Positions 45,453 through 55,951 of a stretch of DNA of 64,000 nt are shown in pieces. The position numbers and the translations under genes were made by a program. The stretch is from Flammulina velutipes (lineage: Eukaryota; Basidiomycota; Agaricomycetes; Agaricales; Physalacriaceae). Location of the stretch: assembly GCA_011800155.1 (NCBI GenBank), contig CM022369.1, forward strand, positions 1,984,001-2,048,000, in the 5' to 3' direction. Under the pieces are notes generated by a model. The model was given only the letters and a program-made list of their open reading frames with translations. It had not been told where the DNA came from and made no database searches. How positions within the stretch are numbered: position 1 is the stretch's first letter; each line of letters begins with the position of its first letter.

Positions 45453-47946
45453 ATGTTCGTTCTTCGCGTCGGTTGTCGCTCTTCACGCCTTCGTTCCTGC
45501 TTCTTAGTCAACTCTCAGCGCTCTCATACTTCAGCTGTGATACAGCAAGAGAATTCGGACGACAAACCGCGTAAAAGGCAGAGAAAAGCAAAGGTCCAGC
45601 CATTAGACGAACTTGCACCTGCGACTCTCCTCGACGACAGCGCGGTCCACAAATTTCTTGCACATCTCAAAGACTCAACGGACACCGTCAGCATCGAGGA
45701 ATTTGAGGAACGTTACCGCCCGAAGAAGCCTCTCTTGCCAGAATACAGCGGATACGAACAAAGTTACAAAGCACTCCAGGAAAATATAGCAGACGCATTC
45801 AACTTGAAACAGCTCCAGCATATCATTCAGCTATATGGACTCGAACCTCCCCAATTCCGCCAGAAATGGAACTACGCTACAGCCATCATCGAGCAAGCAT
45901 GGGGATACCCTTCATTGCATGCCGTGGACATTGAAAAGCAAGACCGCACAGTGCAGGTCACACAAAGTAAACAACTCTACCTCTATTTTGTGCAAGTCTG
46001 AAACTAGGTCCAGGTTTCGCGCTACAACCTTTCCAATCCTTCCTTCTACTCGGCAATGGTACGGCAATTTAACCATCATAATTCTGCATCTCACCGTTTT
46101 CAAAGACGGCTCCGACTTACATGCACTTGCTGCCAAATACAAGGCCCAAGTTACCATGACTTCCAATCCGTTGACCCTCAAGGCGACTGGTTTTCGGGGT
46201 TCTATTAAAGCAATCGGCCAGCACATCGCTCTATTCAAACAGGTATGTTCTTAGGTCTGGCTAACATACATGCTAATTCATTCTCTCAAGAACATCCTAG
46301 ATGAAGTATATGATTTACCTACCGAATGGCCAGTTAGGCCTGATCTCCTACAAAAAGTTTCTCGACTAGCAGGCGCCTTCACCGAGAATCACGCCGACGG
46401 TAAAGTATGCAAACTTTCTTCTGTTGTCCTCCGGTTTATTGAGAATACCACAGCTACGAATCAGCTATAAATCTGACTCGCCAAAATCTGTATTATTGGC
46501 GAGAAGGCTCGCGACCCGAGCGTCCTGTGAGGTTAGCGCTGTCTTCGAGTTGTGGTCAGTGTCTGATGGTATATTATTAGAGTGCCGCCCCCGAAGCGCA
46601 TGAACTCCTAGCCCATGTTTCCCCTACGACTTCGACAAGCACTGATCACCTATCCAGTCCCCCATACTCTTTCTACCCATTTCTTTCCTCGCGGTCTCTG
46701 CCATGGACAACAGAAGGAGGTGTAGCATTTAGACTCCGGCGCGTCGGGGAATGGTCTAGTTATGGACAGCATTTACCAATGGACGACACCCTTTTTGAGG
46801 ATAACGGAAATGATCTTTCGCTTTCCGAGTCCGCTCATGTTTCCCTTAACGCCTGTCTCTTTACTCACCTCTTGATAGATCTTACCGTAGTGTTAGATCA
46901 ATATTGGAGAGCTTGGAAGCGTTCAAAGAGGGCACTACCATTACCGCATCGCAAGTTGTCGTTTCTTCTCTTCCAGACCCATTACCAACATTTTTTTAGA
47001 TTGGGCCATGTCCTCATCATATCTCCTGCGTCCAAATCCACACTTCTCCCACCACTAGCGGGAAAATTTCCCGTTCCTGCGGTCTTCTCGTGGTTACGGG
47101 AACATCCTCTTCAGAGTGTTTTTATCCCAAGGTGACTTTGTATGTCAACCTGCCTGAAAATAAATCTTCATGTTCCTTAGTGTCCCAGCCCCTGTCATTG
47201 ACAGAACCTCGTCATTCGACTATCAAAACGTCCTGCATCGTCTGGTTTATCGTGTCATACGTCCTCGGTATGACAATGAAGCTCAAGTTTCTAGTGTATA
47301 CAAGACTTTGAAATTCGAAATCCTTTTGAATGTCGGAAAGGAGGAACCATTGGAGTCAGCCGATGACACACGCCCATCTTTGAACTTTTCAACTACCATT
47401 TCAACCGAGTCCTCTTTCGATCTGATGCTTCCTGACCGGTAGGCCTTTCCTTGACTTTTGTTGTTGTATAACACTAAGTATTATCCAGACCGGTAGATGT
47501 TCAACTTAGCGTGGTAAAGAACGCCACTACGCTGCCTCGTCCTGAATGGCCGGAGGAATTGGACACTTACGTTTCTGCCCTGGAGGAATAGTGAGGTACC
47601 ATCGCCTTTTCTTAACAAAAACTAACGATCTGCCTAGTCTTCGTGATAGAAGTGACGCATTAGCCCAACCAGAGACGCCATTGTCGTTCGAACTCCAAGG
47701 AGAGCGTTTTATCCTTCATCAAAGCGCAAGCGTCCGCCAGCGTCGACTTGATGGTGACAACTCAGTCATTGAAAGTTTGTTGGACCTGGAGAGTAACGAG
47801 AAGACTAACTCATGTCAGGTATGCCCACCGTTTGTTTATTGGACTGAACTGAGTATTTCCAGGTCCACTGTCCACTTCCATCTGACGAGGCGCAATGGTC
47901 GCTTTTGGTCAAGACGTGCGATCGTCTGACGTCAACAAGCATTTAG
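45453..47946 (+). CDS. Mitochondrial SLS1-like inner-membrane regulator
   Basis: Probable SLS1-domain protein, which in fungi is tied to mitochondrial gene expression at the inner membrane. The start ATG at 45453 gives MFVLRVGCRSSRLRSCFLVN, a basic presequence with a Cys. Conserved pieces are DELAPATLLDDSAVHKFLAH, LKQLQHIIQLYGLEPPQFRQ, NYATAIIEQAWGYPSLHAVD, DGSDLHALAAKYKAQVTMTS and NPLTLKATGFRGSIKAIGQH. The C-terminal part continues across several introns and ends CPLPSDEAQWSLLVKTCDRL then TSTSI-stop. The junctions near 45960-46075 and 47817-47865 are supported by the frame. The name rests on these segments; a database domain hit would settle it. Head-to-head with eIF3b, tail-to-tail with SPB1. 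Confidence 0.65.
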
Positions 47947-48031
47947 AACAACGCCATCATATCTAATATCCACAACGCTATTGGCATAATGGGAACACGT
48001 CCAACTAATATAATGACCAACTCAGAACAAA

Positions 48032-51000
48032 TTAGTTCTTCTTGCGCTTTTTGTTCGCTTTCTCTTTCCGCTTTTTGGCTCGGAGCTGTGACAGAGTGAG
48101 AAATGGCAAGTCGATGGAAGAAGATTGAACGTACCTCTTTCTTCATCCGTGAATCTACCATACTGTAGCGACCTTTGACACCCTTCGGACGTCCTTGTAT
48201 ACCCTTGTGAGCGCCCTTGGCCACGACAAGCTTGACCTCGTCCTTCTTCTTGTGTCCAGAGGCCGTACCCTTTCTCATCACCTTCTCAATTTGCTGTGCC
48301 TTCTCCCTCTCCGACATGTCTGACGTCGAGTTAACGCCCTCCGCTTTCTTCATAGCTTTCTCCAGGCGCTGTACTGCCTTGAACTTTTTCCTCGCCTTGG
48401 CTTCGGCCACTTTCTTGATAGGTCGGGCATCAAGAGCACGCTGCTTTGCACGAAGAGCGGCCACGGCTTCCTTTGTCACGGGAATGTTGGCCTTATAGTG
48501 CTTCGCTTCCTCGTCCAAGAACCAAGACGGTAAATCATCCTTGGAGTTTAGGGAATATCGATTGAAGCCTTCGTTGATGAGTGCCGTTTTCGTCGTCTCG
48601 CGGTTGACAAGCTGTTGCGCAAGTGTCATGGCTTCTGCGGTATTTAGGCCAAGCGCTACACGAGAAATGAGCGAGTGTGGTGCGTGCTGTAAGCTTTCAT
48701 TGTACCTTTAATCTTTGCTTGATTCGCTGCATCTTCGTTCTCATCATCCATATCCCATAACGTATCGTCGTCGGCATCCTGGGGTACTACCTCGAAATCA
48801 TCTTCATCCTGCCACTCTTCAGCAGCGTCCTTCGTAATGTTTAGTGAGTGTCGTTGGTTGATAGCGTTTTAAACCCACCTGCATAACGATGTCGTCGTTG
48901 GTGTCGTCGACTAAATCTACCTCATCTTCGTCCTCCTCCTCCATCTCTGCGTCATCGTCTTCTATAACATCGTCGAGGCCATTGAATATATCTTGGCTAA
49001 ACCAGACTTTAGAGGTTTGACTGGCCTTGGGAGGTGGAGGTTCGAGTTTAGTAATTAGCCGCGTTCGCTTCGAGTTGTCCCTAAGGAGCTCTGCTCCAGG
49101 ACGTTTCTTCATGGAAGTGGGGAGACTGCGTGCCTCATCATCGTCGCTATCATCGTCAGAAGAGTCCTCAACATCCCCTTTTCTATCCTGCATCAGTTCC
49201 CACCCTCCATCGCTTTCCGACCCGCTGTCGTCGTCATCTTTCGAGTTAATTCCACCCCACTCTTCGGTATTCCGTTTCCTTGCCTCCTTGACCTTGTACT
49301 TGGTATCACGGTCTTGTAATCGAGTTTGGTAGGAGTCGTAGAGGCCATCCAACTCTTGTTCGAGACCTTGTAGGCGCTTCTCCCTCTGAGTTTCTTCGTC
49401 ATCGACATCTTCCACACTCTCCGCTTCTGACTGTTCTGCGTCAGAATCCTGCATTTCAAGGTCACCATTTGCGAAGTCGATCTCCTTGTCTTTGCGTCGT
49501 GCTTCACGTTCCGCTTGGGTTAGGTCAAAGAAGTCATCCTGCCCGAGGCCTAGCGATGCGTCGGTCTGCTCGAGACCGATGTCGAGGGGGGCAGTCATTT
49601 GCAACTGCATTCTTTGGATGGTCTTAGTTCGGACTTCATTAGCCTTTCGGCGCTCGCGCTTTGTGCGGGCAGCAGCTTCAGCGTTGAGGCGCTCGAGCTG
49701 AGAGATATTTAATCGATGGTTAACAGATACGTTGTGAAACTGACCTCGTCCGATATTTGCTGGTCCTCGTCAATTTCTTCCGTAATCTCTACGACCTCGG
49801 TCGCGTCTTCTGTGGACTTCGTCTTGTTGTCCAAGCCCAGCTAGAGAACCAAGCATAAGATTTATGTTAGAGAACCGCAACAATGTTTTACCTCTTCGCG
49901 AATGGCCAAACGCCATTTGAGCAGAGCCTTGAAATCACCCTTACCAAGGACCTTCAGATCGTCAAAGTTGCTCTTGACGTCCGTCGTGGTTACAGCTAGT
50001 TCCAACCATCTAGCAACGCGTTAGAAAATTGGTACGGAGGCGATCGGAAAAGTTGTATACTTTTTCTCCTCCTCCGTTTCAAAGGCAATCTTGTTAACAG
50101 AGCCGAGAACAGCTATTGGATCTGCCTCGCGGACAAATTTGGATATAGGGCATGTGCTGAAAAGAGTGTAATCTCCATCGTTGTAACCATCTCTGTGCCG
50201 CCTTTTCTTTTCGGGTTGAAAAACGTTGGCCTGAGCGTGATGACTGACAGGACCTTTCTCGGGGTCTATTGAACTGGATAGATCTTTGAAGACGTGCTTC
50301 GGATCGAGGAATTTGGGATCGATATGTTTTGGCGCGTGGAAATCGCGACAGACAACGAAAATTTCGGCGGAGACATTGCTGTAATTAATCAGCAACAGCA
50401 CGGACAAAGGGGGCTTTGAAATATCTACCGGGAGGATGGTGGTTTGGTGGCTTCTACTTTGCCGAACAACTGATTAAAAACCCAGATGAGGTTGTTATAA
50501 TCCGCGCTACGGAAAACTTTGGTGACGAAAGTGCCTCCTTTGACCAAGAATTCGACAGCGAGTTTTAAACTCATGAGCACGAGCTCAGATTGGCTGTATG
50601 CATCCTGAACCCACGCGGTACCAACATTGGGAGCACCATCGTGAAGGACGACATCGGCCTTCCAATCTTTGAGCTCTCCTCGTATCTGCTGCCGACACAA
50701 TGGAGTTGTAATATCCGACGCAAATGTGACAACGTGGGGTATAGCTTTTATGGGTACAAGGTCAACGCCTATGATGCATGTTAAGGGATAAATACTCGAG
50801 GCTGGATTTACACGCACCGACGATGATGCTGTTGACAGGCATGTATTTGTTGGCCACCTGGAGCCAACCGCCAGGAGCGGCACAAAGATCGATACAACAT
50901 CTTGCCGATTCCAAGAATGAGTACTTTTTGTTCAATTGAATGAGTTTGAATGCTGAACGAGCTCTGTATCCTTGCTCTCTGTGGGGGGATTAATGATGCA

Positions 51001-51088
51001 GATACAGTTATTTTGAGAAAACGCACTTTGCTAGTTTGTAGTACTTGTCCAAACGGCCTTTTCCTGTCTTTTTTTGAGCTTTGCCCAT
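48032..51088 (-). CDS. SPB1: AdoMet-dependent rRNA 2'-O-methyltransferase SPB1
   Basis: FtsJ/SPOUT-independent methyltransferase of the pre-60S particle that modifies 25S rRNA G2922. It starts [20 protein letters not shown] and continues [20 protein letters not shown] and [20 protein letters not shown], the AdoMet site. [20 protein letters not shown] and [20 protein letters not shown] complete the K-D-K-E fold. The middle (about 270 residues) is the DUF3381-type and acidic linker, with [20 protein letters not shown] and long Asp/Glu/Ser runs. The C-terminal Spb1 domain is [20 protein letters not shown] then [20 protein letters not shown], and it ends basic ([14 protein letters not shown]). 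Length of about 900 residues fits. At least ten introns. It is divergent from the DUF423 gene across 73 bp. Confidence 0.93.
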
Positions 51089-51161
51089 CACTGAAGGGAA
51101 ATAGCAGCACCGATCAAGGTGCTTACGAAATTTGTCCAACGCGACTTACGTAAGTGACATC

Positions 51162-51776
51162 ATGTCAGAAACATCACCTCTGTTGGCCAACAACTCGCCT
51201 CGTCGTATTCGAATGTCTCCTCAACTTCTTTGGAAAACTGGCGCTATATTTGGTGGGCTGAAAACCCTCCCTATGTATGTGGCCTAATTCTCACAAATAC
51301 TCAGCTACTGTGGGTATAGTCACCGGAGCATTCGGCGGTACAGCATAATCCTTCGTATTTGCCATTCATAGACTCAACATCCTTCATACAGCTCATGGCT
51401 TGAAGAATAAAGCGGGGATTACTCCTGAGAAAATACAGGCATGGCACACCGCATCTCAATACGCGGTAAGCAATGCTATCTATCCGCCAGACCTACAGCT
51501 AAGCAAGGAATAGATTTATAACGGACTTGCTCTTTGTCTCGTCTCGTTGCATCCTCGGTTTGCAACTCATCGGTTTGCTGGACCTGCTATCATTGTCGGG
51601 GGACTCTTGTTCTCGAGCTCAATCTTTGCATTGGTCTTGAACTCAAACCTCAAAGTCCTCGGGCCAGTCACTCCCTTGGGAGGTCTTGTTATGATAGCTG
51701 GGTAAGCATATCCTTTGTCATGCTGCGAGCAATACGTTGAGCCAACTTTGCCAGGTACACCTCTCTTATCTTCTAG
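51162..51776 (+). CDS. DUF423/TMEM256-type small membrane protein
   Basis: Small membrane protein of unknown function in the YgdD/TMEM256 family, present from bacteria to animals. The start gives MSETSPLLANNSPRRIRMSP and WKTGAIFATVGIVTGAFGAH after an intron with donor GTGGGC inside the GCG-like GAIFG segment. AHGLKNKAGITPEKIQAWHT and ASQYAIYNGLALCLVSLHPR follow, then three predicted helices ending AIIVGGLLFSSSIFALVLNS and PLGGLVMIAGYTSLIF. The GAFGAHGLK motif is the family hallmark. The first junction (about 51254-51303) is chosen to keep GAFGAHG in frame and is less certain than the others. It shares a 73 bp gap with SPB1. Confidence 0.8.
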
Positions 51777-51910
51777 GTGCAACATTCCATAGAAGTATTC
51801 CCAGCGCTTCACTATTGCATAGACGATGTGTTCTCGTTTCCTAGAGTACATTACTAGTACTCGACTGTCCAATCCAACCAAATAGCAGCCACTTTTCGAG
51901 TACGACATAA

Positions 51911-51938
51911 AGTCAGACCTAGTCAGACAGAGTCAGAC
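51911..51938 (+). repeat. Three AGTCAGAC copies at exact 10-bp spacing
   Basis: AGTCAGAC starts at 51911, 51921 and 51931, with dinucleotide spacers CT and AG. One helical turn between copies would put bound proteins on one face of the DNA. Confidence 0.8.
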
Positions 51939-51945
51939 GCGTCTT

Positions 51946-51957
51946 GTGACATGTCAC
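51946..51957. promoter_or_regulatory. 12-bp perfect palindrome GTGACATGTCAC
   Basis: A perfect inverted repeat that starts 7 bp after the AGTCAGAC array; its extended halves lose symmetry. Candidate dimer site. No fungal factor is assigned. Confidence 0.55.
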
Positions 51958-51973
51958 GATTAATTTCAATTTC

Positions 51974-51981
51974 TCACGTGA
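51974..51981. promoter_or_regulatory. TCACGTGA palindrome (Cbf1/Pho4-type E-box)
   Basis: An 8-bp CACGTG-core palindrome matching the bHLH Cbf1 consensus. It is 210 bp before the zinc-finger gene ATG. Confidence 0.5.
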
Positions 51982-52190
51982 CAGGCGCGTTGAGCAATTT
52001 TCCCACAGTCAACAAGCCGCAAATTACTCTTTGAGTGGCTACCACCACAATCTCGCGCCAGCGGTCCACGCGCACATTCCCCTACTCGCCATCTCAGCTG
52101 TTTTCTTGTCTAAACATTCTCACTCTCGTATCGCTCAACGAGCACCATCACAGCCTGCTCATCGTAGCGTCTACACGCCTACGTGCCACC

Positions 52191-53852
52191 ATGGCAGAGT
52201 CATCATCCATTTCTCCAGAGTCCCGGCCTGCAGTCGCATCCTCCATGTCGTATTCAGTATCATCCACCTCAGCCCTCGTCAGAGCATCCCTCAAACGCTC
52301 CATTACCACCGACCTCGACTTCCTTTCTACAGCAGCCGACTCTTTCAATCCCAAGCCATATACACCCACCCGGGCTGGGTGCTCTACAGCCCCCAATGCT
52401 CGTCTCAGATACAATCAACGTACCAACTCGAGATCCTCCATAGCGGCACCTCCTCTGGCTCTCGACGTCACGGAAAAAGACCCAGACGCCGTCTTCATTC
52501 ATCCACCTTTCACCACCTTCCCCGGTTCCACCTTCCATCGCGAAGGGCTCACGTTTGCTCTCATGGCGGAAAACCTCAACTGGTTCCTAGACCCCAAAGA
52601 CTACTTCGCCCTCGAAGGATCCCCATCTTCCACCGACGCTATCCCCTACCCACCTTCCCTTGAACCGCCTCGTGGGTGGTGTCCCGCCAAGCGGAAGGAA
52701 ATTAGAGAAAAAGGGGCCGAGGGATGGGCCGAAGGCGAGGAACCGAAACTGAGATGCACATTCTGTCGTCGCGCCTATGCTGGCGTGAACGCGAAAAGTA
52801 TGTGGCGACGTCACGTTTTCGAAAAGCATAAGGTTGCCATGTCCAATCGACGCGAGGGTAACGATAGGCCTCGAGGCCGTGGTTCAATGAGTTCGTGTCT
52901 AGCCTTCCTTCCGCCCGCGTTGTCTAATCTTCTTTTAGAGGAAAACAGAAGGCCCAGAGACAGAGAACACGACAGTGTCATCGGGATCGATGTTACCCCT
53001 CAGACCGACGGTTTTACTACGACACATAGGTCACGCTTTCAAGGTGTCTCTAACGTCCGATCGCGTACCGAAGGAAACGCGAGGGAGCTGGCCGAAACGT
53101 CGTCTTCGTCCCAGCAAGAATTAGCATTCACATCCGACGATAGTATCTCTCCACCATCAACCCCACCACCTGTTCACTTGAAGCCATCTCTACCTATATC
53201 GTGCTCGCCGTACGATCCCAACCTCACGCCAGCCTTTCGACACTCTTCACCTAAACTTCCATCAGACCAGCCTTGGCGATTCCCAAGTCCTGCTCATCCG
53301 TTGTATTCCAAGCAACGTCAACTATCACTGAGCATGCTGGTCCACGAGATACGCTCCCCAGCAATCAAGGCGCGACCTCATAAACTGCCCAATTCTTCCA
53401 GTCCTTTAAAGACTAGCATCCCCGCTTCCAGTTCGCCTATCTTGTCGCCGCCTTCGTCTCCACAATTCCTTACCACTCAACAACCACGGTGGGAACAGGC
53501 TGATACTTTCACTGGTGCATCCGACGACAATGACATTCCCGCGCGCTGGGTGTCGTCTGTTTTGCGCACGCCAGGAAAGAATCCTTTTCCCTTGATATAC
53601 GATGTGGAATCTTCACCTCTCAAGGGGGACAGTCCTATTCTACGGAGCAGAAGAGCACCTCCTGCTACAGGAGGACTTCTTGAACCTTTCAGGCTAACAA
53701 CAACGTCTCTGAGGGAGTCTGTTACATGGGATGACGATGACCTTGATGATGAAGTTGAAGTGGTGGACTCTTTGACCTCTTCGCCTAAGTTCGTTACCGA
53801 CTTTTCCACGCCACCTCCCAAACGCAGGAGAATTGACAACTGCTCGTCGTAA
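52191..53852 (+). CDS. Orphan zinc-finger protein
   Basis: Family not recognised. The ATG at 52191 sits in CCACCATGG and gives MAESSSISPESRPAVASSMS; the frame stays open upstream only from a GTG. The protein has about 553 residues. One motif stands out at roughly residues 180-215: KLRCTFCRRAYAGVNAKSMW then RRHVFEKHKVAM, with Cys-x2-Cys and His-x4-His, a C2H2- or BED-like DNA-binding finger. Upstream is a conserved-looking block, FALMAENLNWFLDPKDYF. The rest is Ser/Pro-rich and disordered, with many SP sites and an acidic stretch near the C-terminus (DDDDLDDEVEVVDS), and ends TPPPKRRRIDNCSS, a bipartite nuclear signal. A 57-nt in-frame stretch (52882-52938) has intron-like ends and may be spliced out. 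Confidence 0.7.
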   Translation: MAESSSISPESRPAVASSMSYSVSSTSALVRASLKRSITTDLDFLSTAADSFNPKPYTPTRAGCSTAPNARLRYNQRTNSRSSIAAPPLALDVTEKDPDAVFIHPPFTTFPGSTFHREGLTFALMAENLNWFLDPKDYFALEGSPSSTDAIPYPPSLEPPRGWCPAKRKEIREKGAEGWAEGEEPKLRCTFCRRAYAGVNAKSMWRRHVFEKHKVAMSNRREGNDRPRGRGSMSSCLAFLPPALSNLLLEENRRPRDREHDSVIGIDVTPQTDGFTTTHRSRFQGVSNVRSRTEGNARELAETSSSSQQELAFTSDDSISPPSTPPPVHLKPSLPISCSPYDPNLTPAFRHSSPKLPSDQPWRFPSPAHPLYSKQRQLSLSMLVHEIRSPAIKARPHKLPNSSSPLKTSIPASSSPILSPPSSPQFLTTQQPRWEQADTFTGASDDNDIPARWVSSVLRTPGKNPFPLIYDVESSPLKGDSPILRSRRAPPATGGLLEPFRLTTTSLRESVTWDDDDLDDEVEVVDSLTSSPKFVTDFSTPPPKRRRIDNCSS

Positions 53853-54427
53853 ACTGGACTGCAAGCTTATCGCTCCTTGTCCTCTTCGCTATCTTCGCTA
53901 TGCCATCTCATTGCACTTACTTACTCTACTGTATATGTTTCCTCTCTCTCAGAACATTACTGCCCATTGGTGTACGCAGATATCTTGAAGATTGGCTGCA
54001 CCTATATTCTTTGTCTCTCCTATAGTTTTCGTTGTATTGCTGCTTTGCATCGTTCGTAGAACATGACTGTATCTGGAGAGTGTACAATATATCTATCTTA
54101 TCGCCTATGAGCCTTGTTGACGACTTGTTGACACTCCCAAACGACGTATTACCTAAGCGTTTGAGTACCACGCATCAGAAGAGCGCTTGATCACCTCCAG
54201 GCATAACTTCCACCCTCACTCTACTTTCTGTGCATTGACAGTCTCGGTCAGTGCAGAAATTACAAGGTGCGTCTTCGCTGCTGGTTGCGCTCTCTGCGAC
54301 GGTGGGCGGGATGAAGCTGACCACAATCTGCTATTGTTTCAGGCTTGCCTTTGTTCCAACAGTAGTCGGATACCAACATTATCATACCTTTTCGTCCTTC
54401 AACATCGCTCTAGAAACCAGATAGAAT
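53853..54427. other. Intergenic, zinc-finger gene to RAC1
   Basis: A 575 bp stretch with the 3' UTR of the zinc-finger gene and the RAC1 promoter and leader. Short ORFs here have no supported content. An intron in the RAC1 5' leader cannot be excluded. Confidence 0.4.
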
Positions 54428-55371
54428 GCAAGCAATCAAGTGTATGTCCTGCATCTACGCTCATCTTGGCGACTGCTCACAATTCATGCAGGTGTCGTCG
54501 TCGGTGATGGCGCTGTAGGGAAGGTGCGTAACGACTTGGTTCGGCAAAACTCCAGCTCACAGGAAACGTGCAGACCTGCCTACTCATTTCGTATACGACC
54601 AATGCCTTCCCAGTGCGTTTGTCCTACTTTTATCCGATGCTTTTCTGACCGCTATCAGGGAGAGTACATTCCAACAGGTAACGAATGATTCCTGCCCACT
54701 TTGGCGATTAGACGACTCATTGGCTCGCCCAAGTTTTCGATAACTACTCTGCCAACGTGATGGTTGACGGCAAAACCATCTCCCTGGGTCTCTGGGATAC
54801 GGCTGGACAGGAGGATTATGATCGTCTTCGCCCTCTTTCATACCCGCAGACAGACGTCTTCTTGATCTGCTTCTCCCTTGTCAGCCCGCCCAGCTACGAG
54901 AACGTCCGCACCAAGGTGACCATGTCGTACGAAAAGTCTCGGCCCATTGACTAACATGATGTTAGTGGTTCCCTGAGATATCACACCATGCCCCACAAAC
55001 ATCCGTCGTTCTTGTCGGGACCAAGTTGGATTTGCGAGAAGACCCTGCTACGATAGAAAAGCTCCGTGACCGGTATGAAGATTCCTCAGCCATGCTGGAG
55101 ACGTGTGTGTTTCTTACTGTCTCACAGTCGCATGGCCCCCATTCAGTATTCAGAGGGCGTCTCGATGTCGAAACAGATTGGCGCTGTGAAGTACTTGGAA
55201 TGTTCTGCACTGACGCAGAAAGGCCTCAAGACGGTTTTCGATGAAGCCATTAGAGCAGTTTGTAAGTGGCATAGCCTCTTTTCATGTGCATTCAACTAAC
55301 GATGATCAGTGAACCCTCCGCCACGGACAGACAAGAAGGGAGGCAAGAAGGGAGGGTGTATCATTGCATGA
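54428..55371 (+). CDS. RAC1: Rho-family GTPase RAC1
   Basis: Small GTPase controlling actin, polarity and NADPH oxidase in filamentous fungi. Assembled from short exons: [35 protein letters not shown], then [20 protein letters not shown]. The P-loop GDGAVGKT (10-17) has the wild-type Gly12, switch II is [16 protein letters not shown], and the specificity loop is [24 protein letters not shown] and LGLWDTAGQ identify RAC rather than CDC42. After [20 protein letters not shown] the hypervariable end is [19 protein letters not shown]: a polybasic patch and a CaaX box, CIIA. Introns include about 54531-54571, 54612-54657 and 54680-54731. The exon with switch I is short, so check it first if a full transcript disagrees. 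Confidence 0.92.
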
Positions 55372-55951
55372 ACTTGAGGACACGACTGGGTCGGTTGACG
55401 GTCGACCTACATTATATCACACCATTTATGTTCCTACTCGACTCTGACGACCTGTGTATGTCCTTTTACTACTGCTTCAACATTCTGATACTACAGACGG
55501 GGATGGGATAACCGTCTTTTCTCCCTTTGTTCGTTTGTTCGTACTTGATAATTGAGACCGATTGCCGTTACCTTAGTGCGCGCGCTACCATCAGGCGCAT
55601 CTGTTGTGTTGTTGCTGACACTTGGCTGACTTGAGTGACAGGAAAGGTCAAGGTCAGGAAGGTCAGGTCAAGGTCAAGGGGTGACTTTGATTTGATCATC
55701 GGCTTCGTCCTTGTTGGGTGACTTGTTTGCAACTGACACTCACGTCGTCTCAGCGATCTGCCCTCGGCGGTCGTTTGCTGCTCGTCGTTCCCAACAGCAA
55801 GGCAATGAGCATCGACATTCAATAGCATTCACATTATACCATCCCTCCGGTCATCATTCCTATACACTCTTTTGTACGTCCATCATGATGCGGGAGCGAA
55901 GTGTAGCAGCTAACGTATAGCATTGACAGGCTCTGCCGTTCATTACCACCC
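55372..55951. other. Intergenic, RAC1 to membrane glycoprotein
   Basis: A 580 bp stretch with the RAC1 3' UTR, then a short AGGTCA-type array (separate entry), then the promoter of the next gene. No other feature is seen. Confidence 0.4.
55645..55676 (+). repeat. Five AGGTCA hexamers in 32 bp
   Basis: AGGTCA occurs at 55645, 55651, 55660, 55665 and 55671, two of them overlapping by a base. It may be a simple microsatellite-like expansion or a clustered binding site. About 276 bp upstream of the next ATG. Confidence 0.7.

Larger units (their letters stand above)
51777..52190. other. Intergenic region with ordered repeats and palindromes
   Basis: A 414 bp stretch between a 3' end and the zinc-finger gene. 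It holds a triple 10-bp-spaced AGTCAGAC repeat and two palindromes (separate entries), all within 100 bp of each other and 200-300 bp before the next ATG. Confidence 0.5.

Noticed and set aside
52035..52190. N-terminal extension of the zinc-finger protein
   Set aside because: It begins at a GTG, with no ATG; the downstream ATG has a good initiation context (CCACCATGG).
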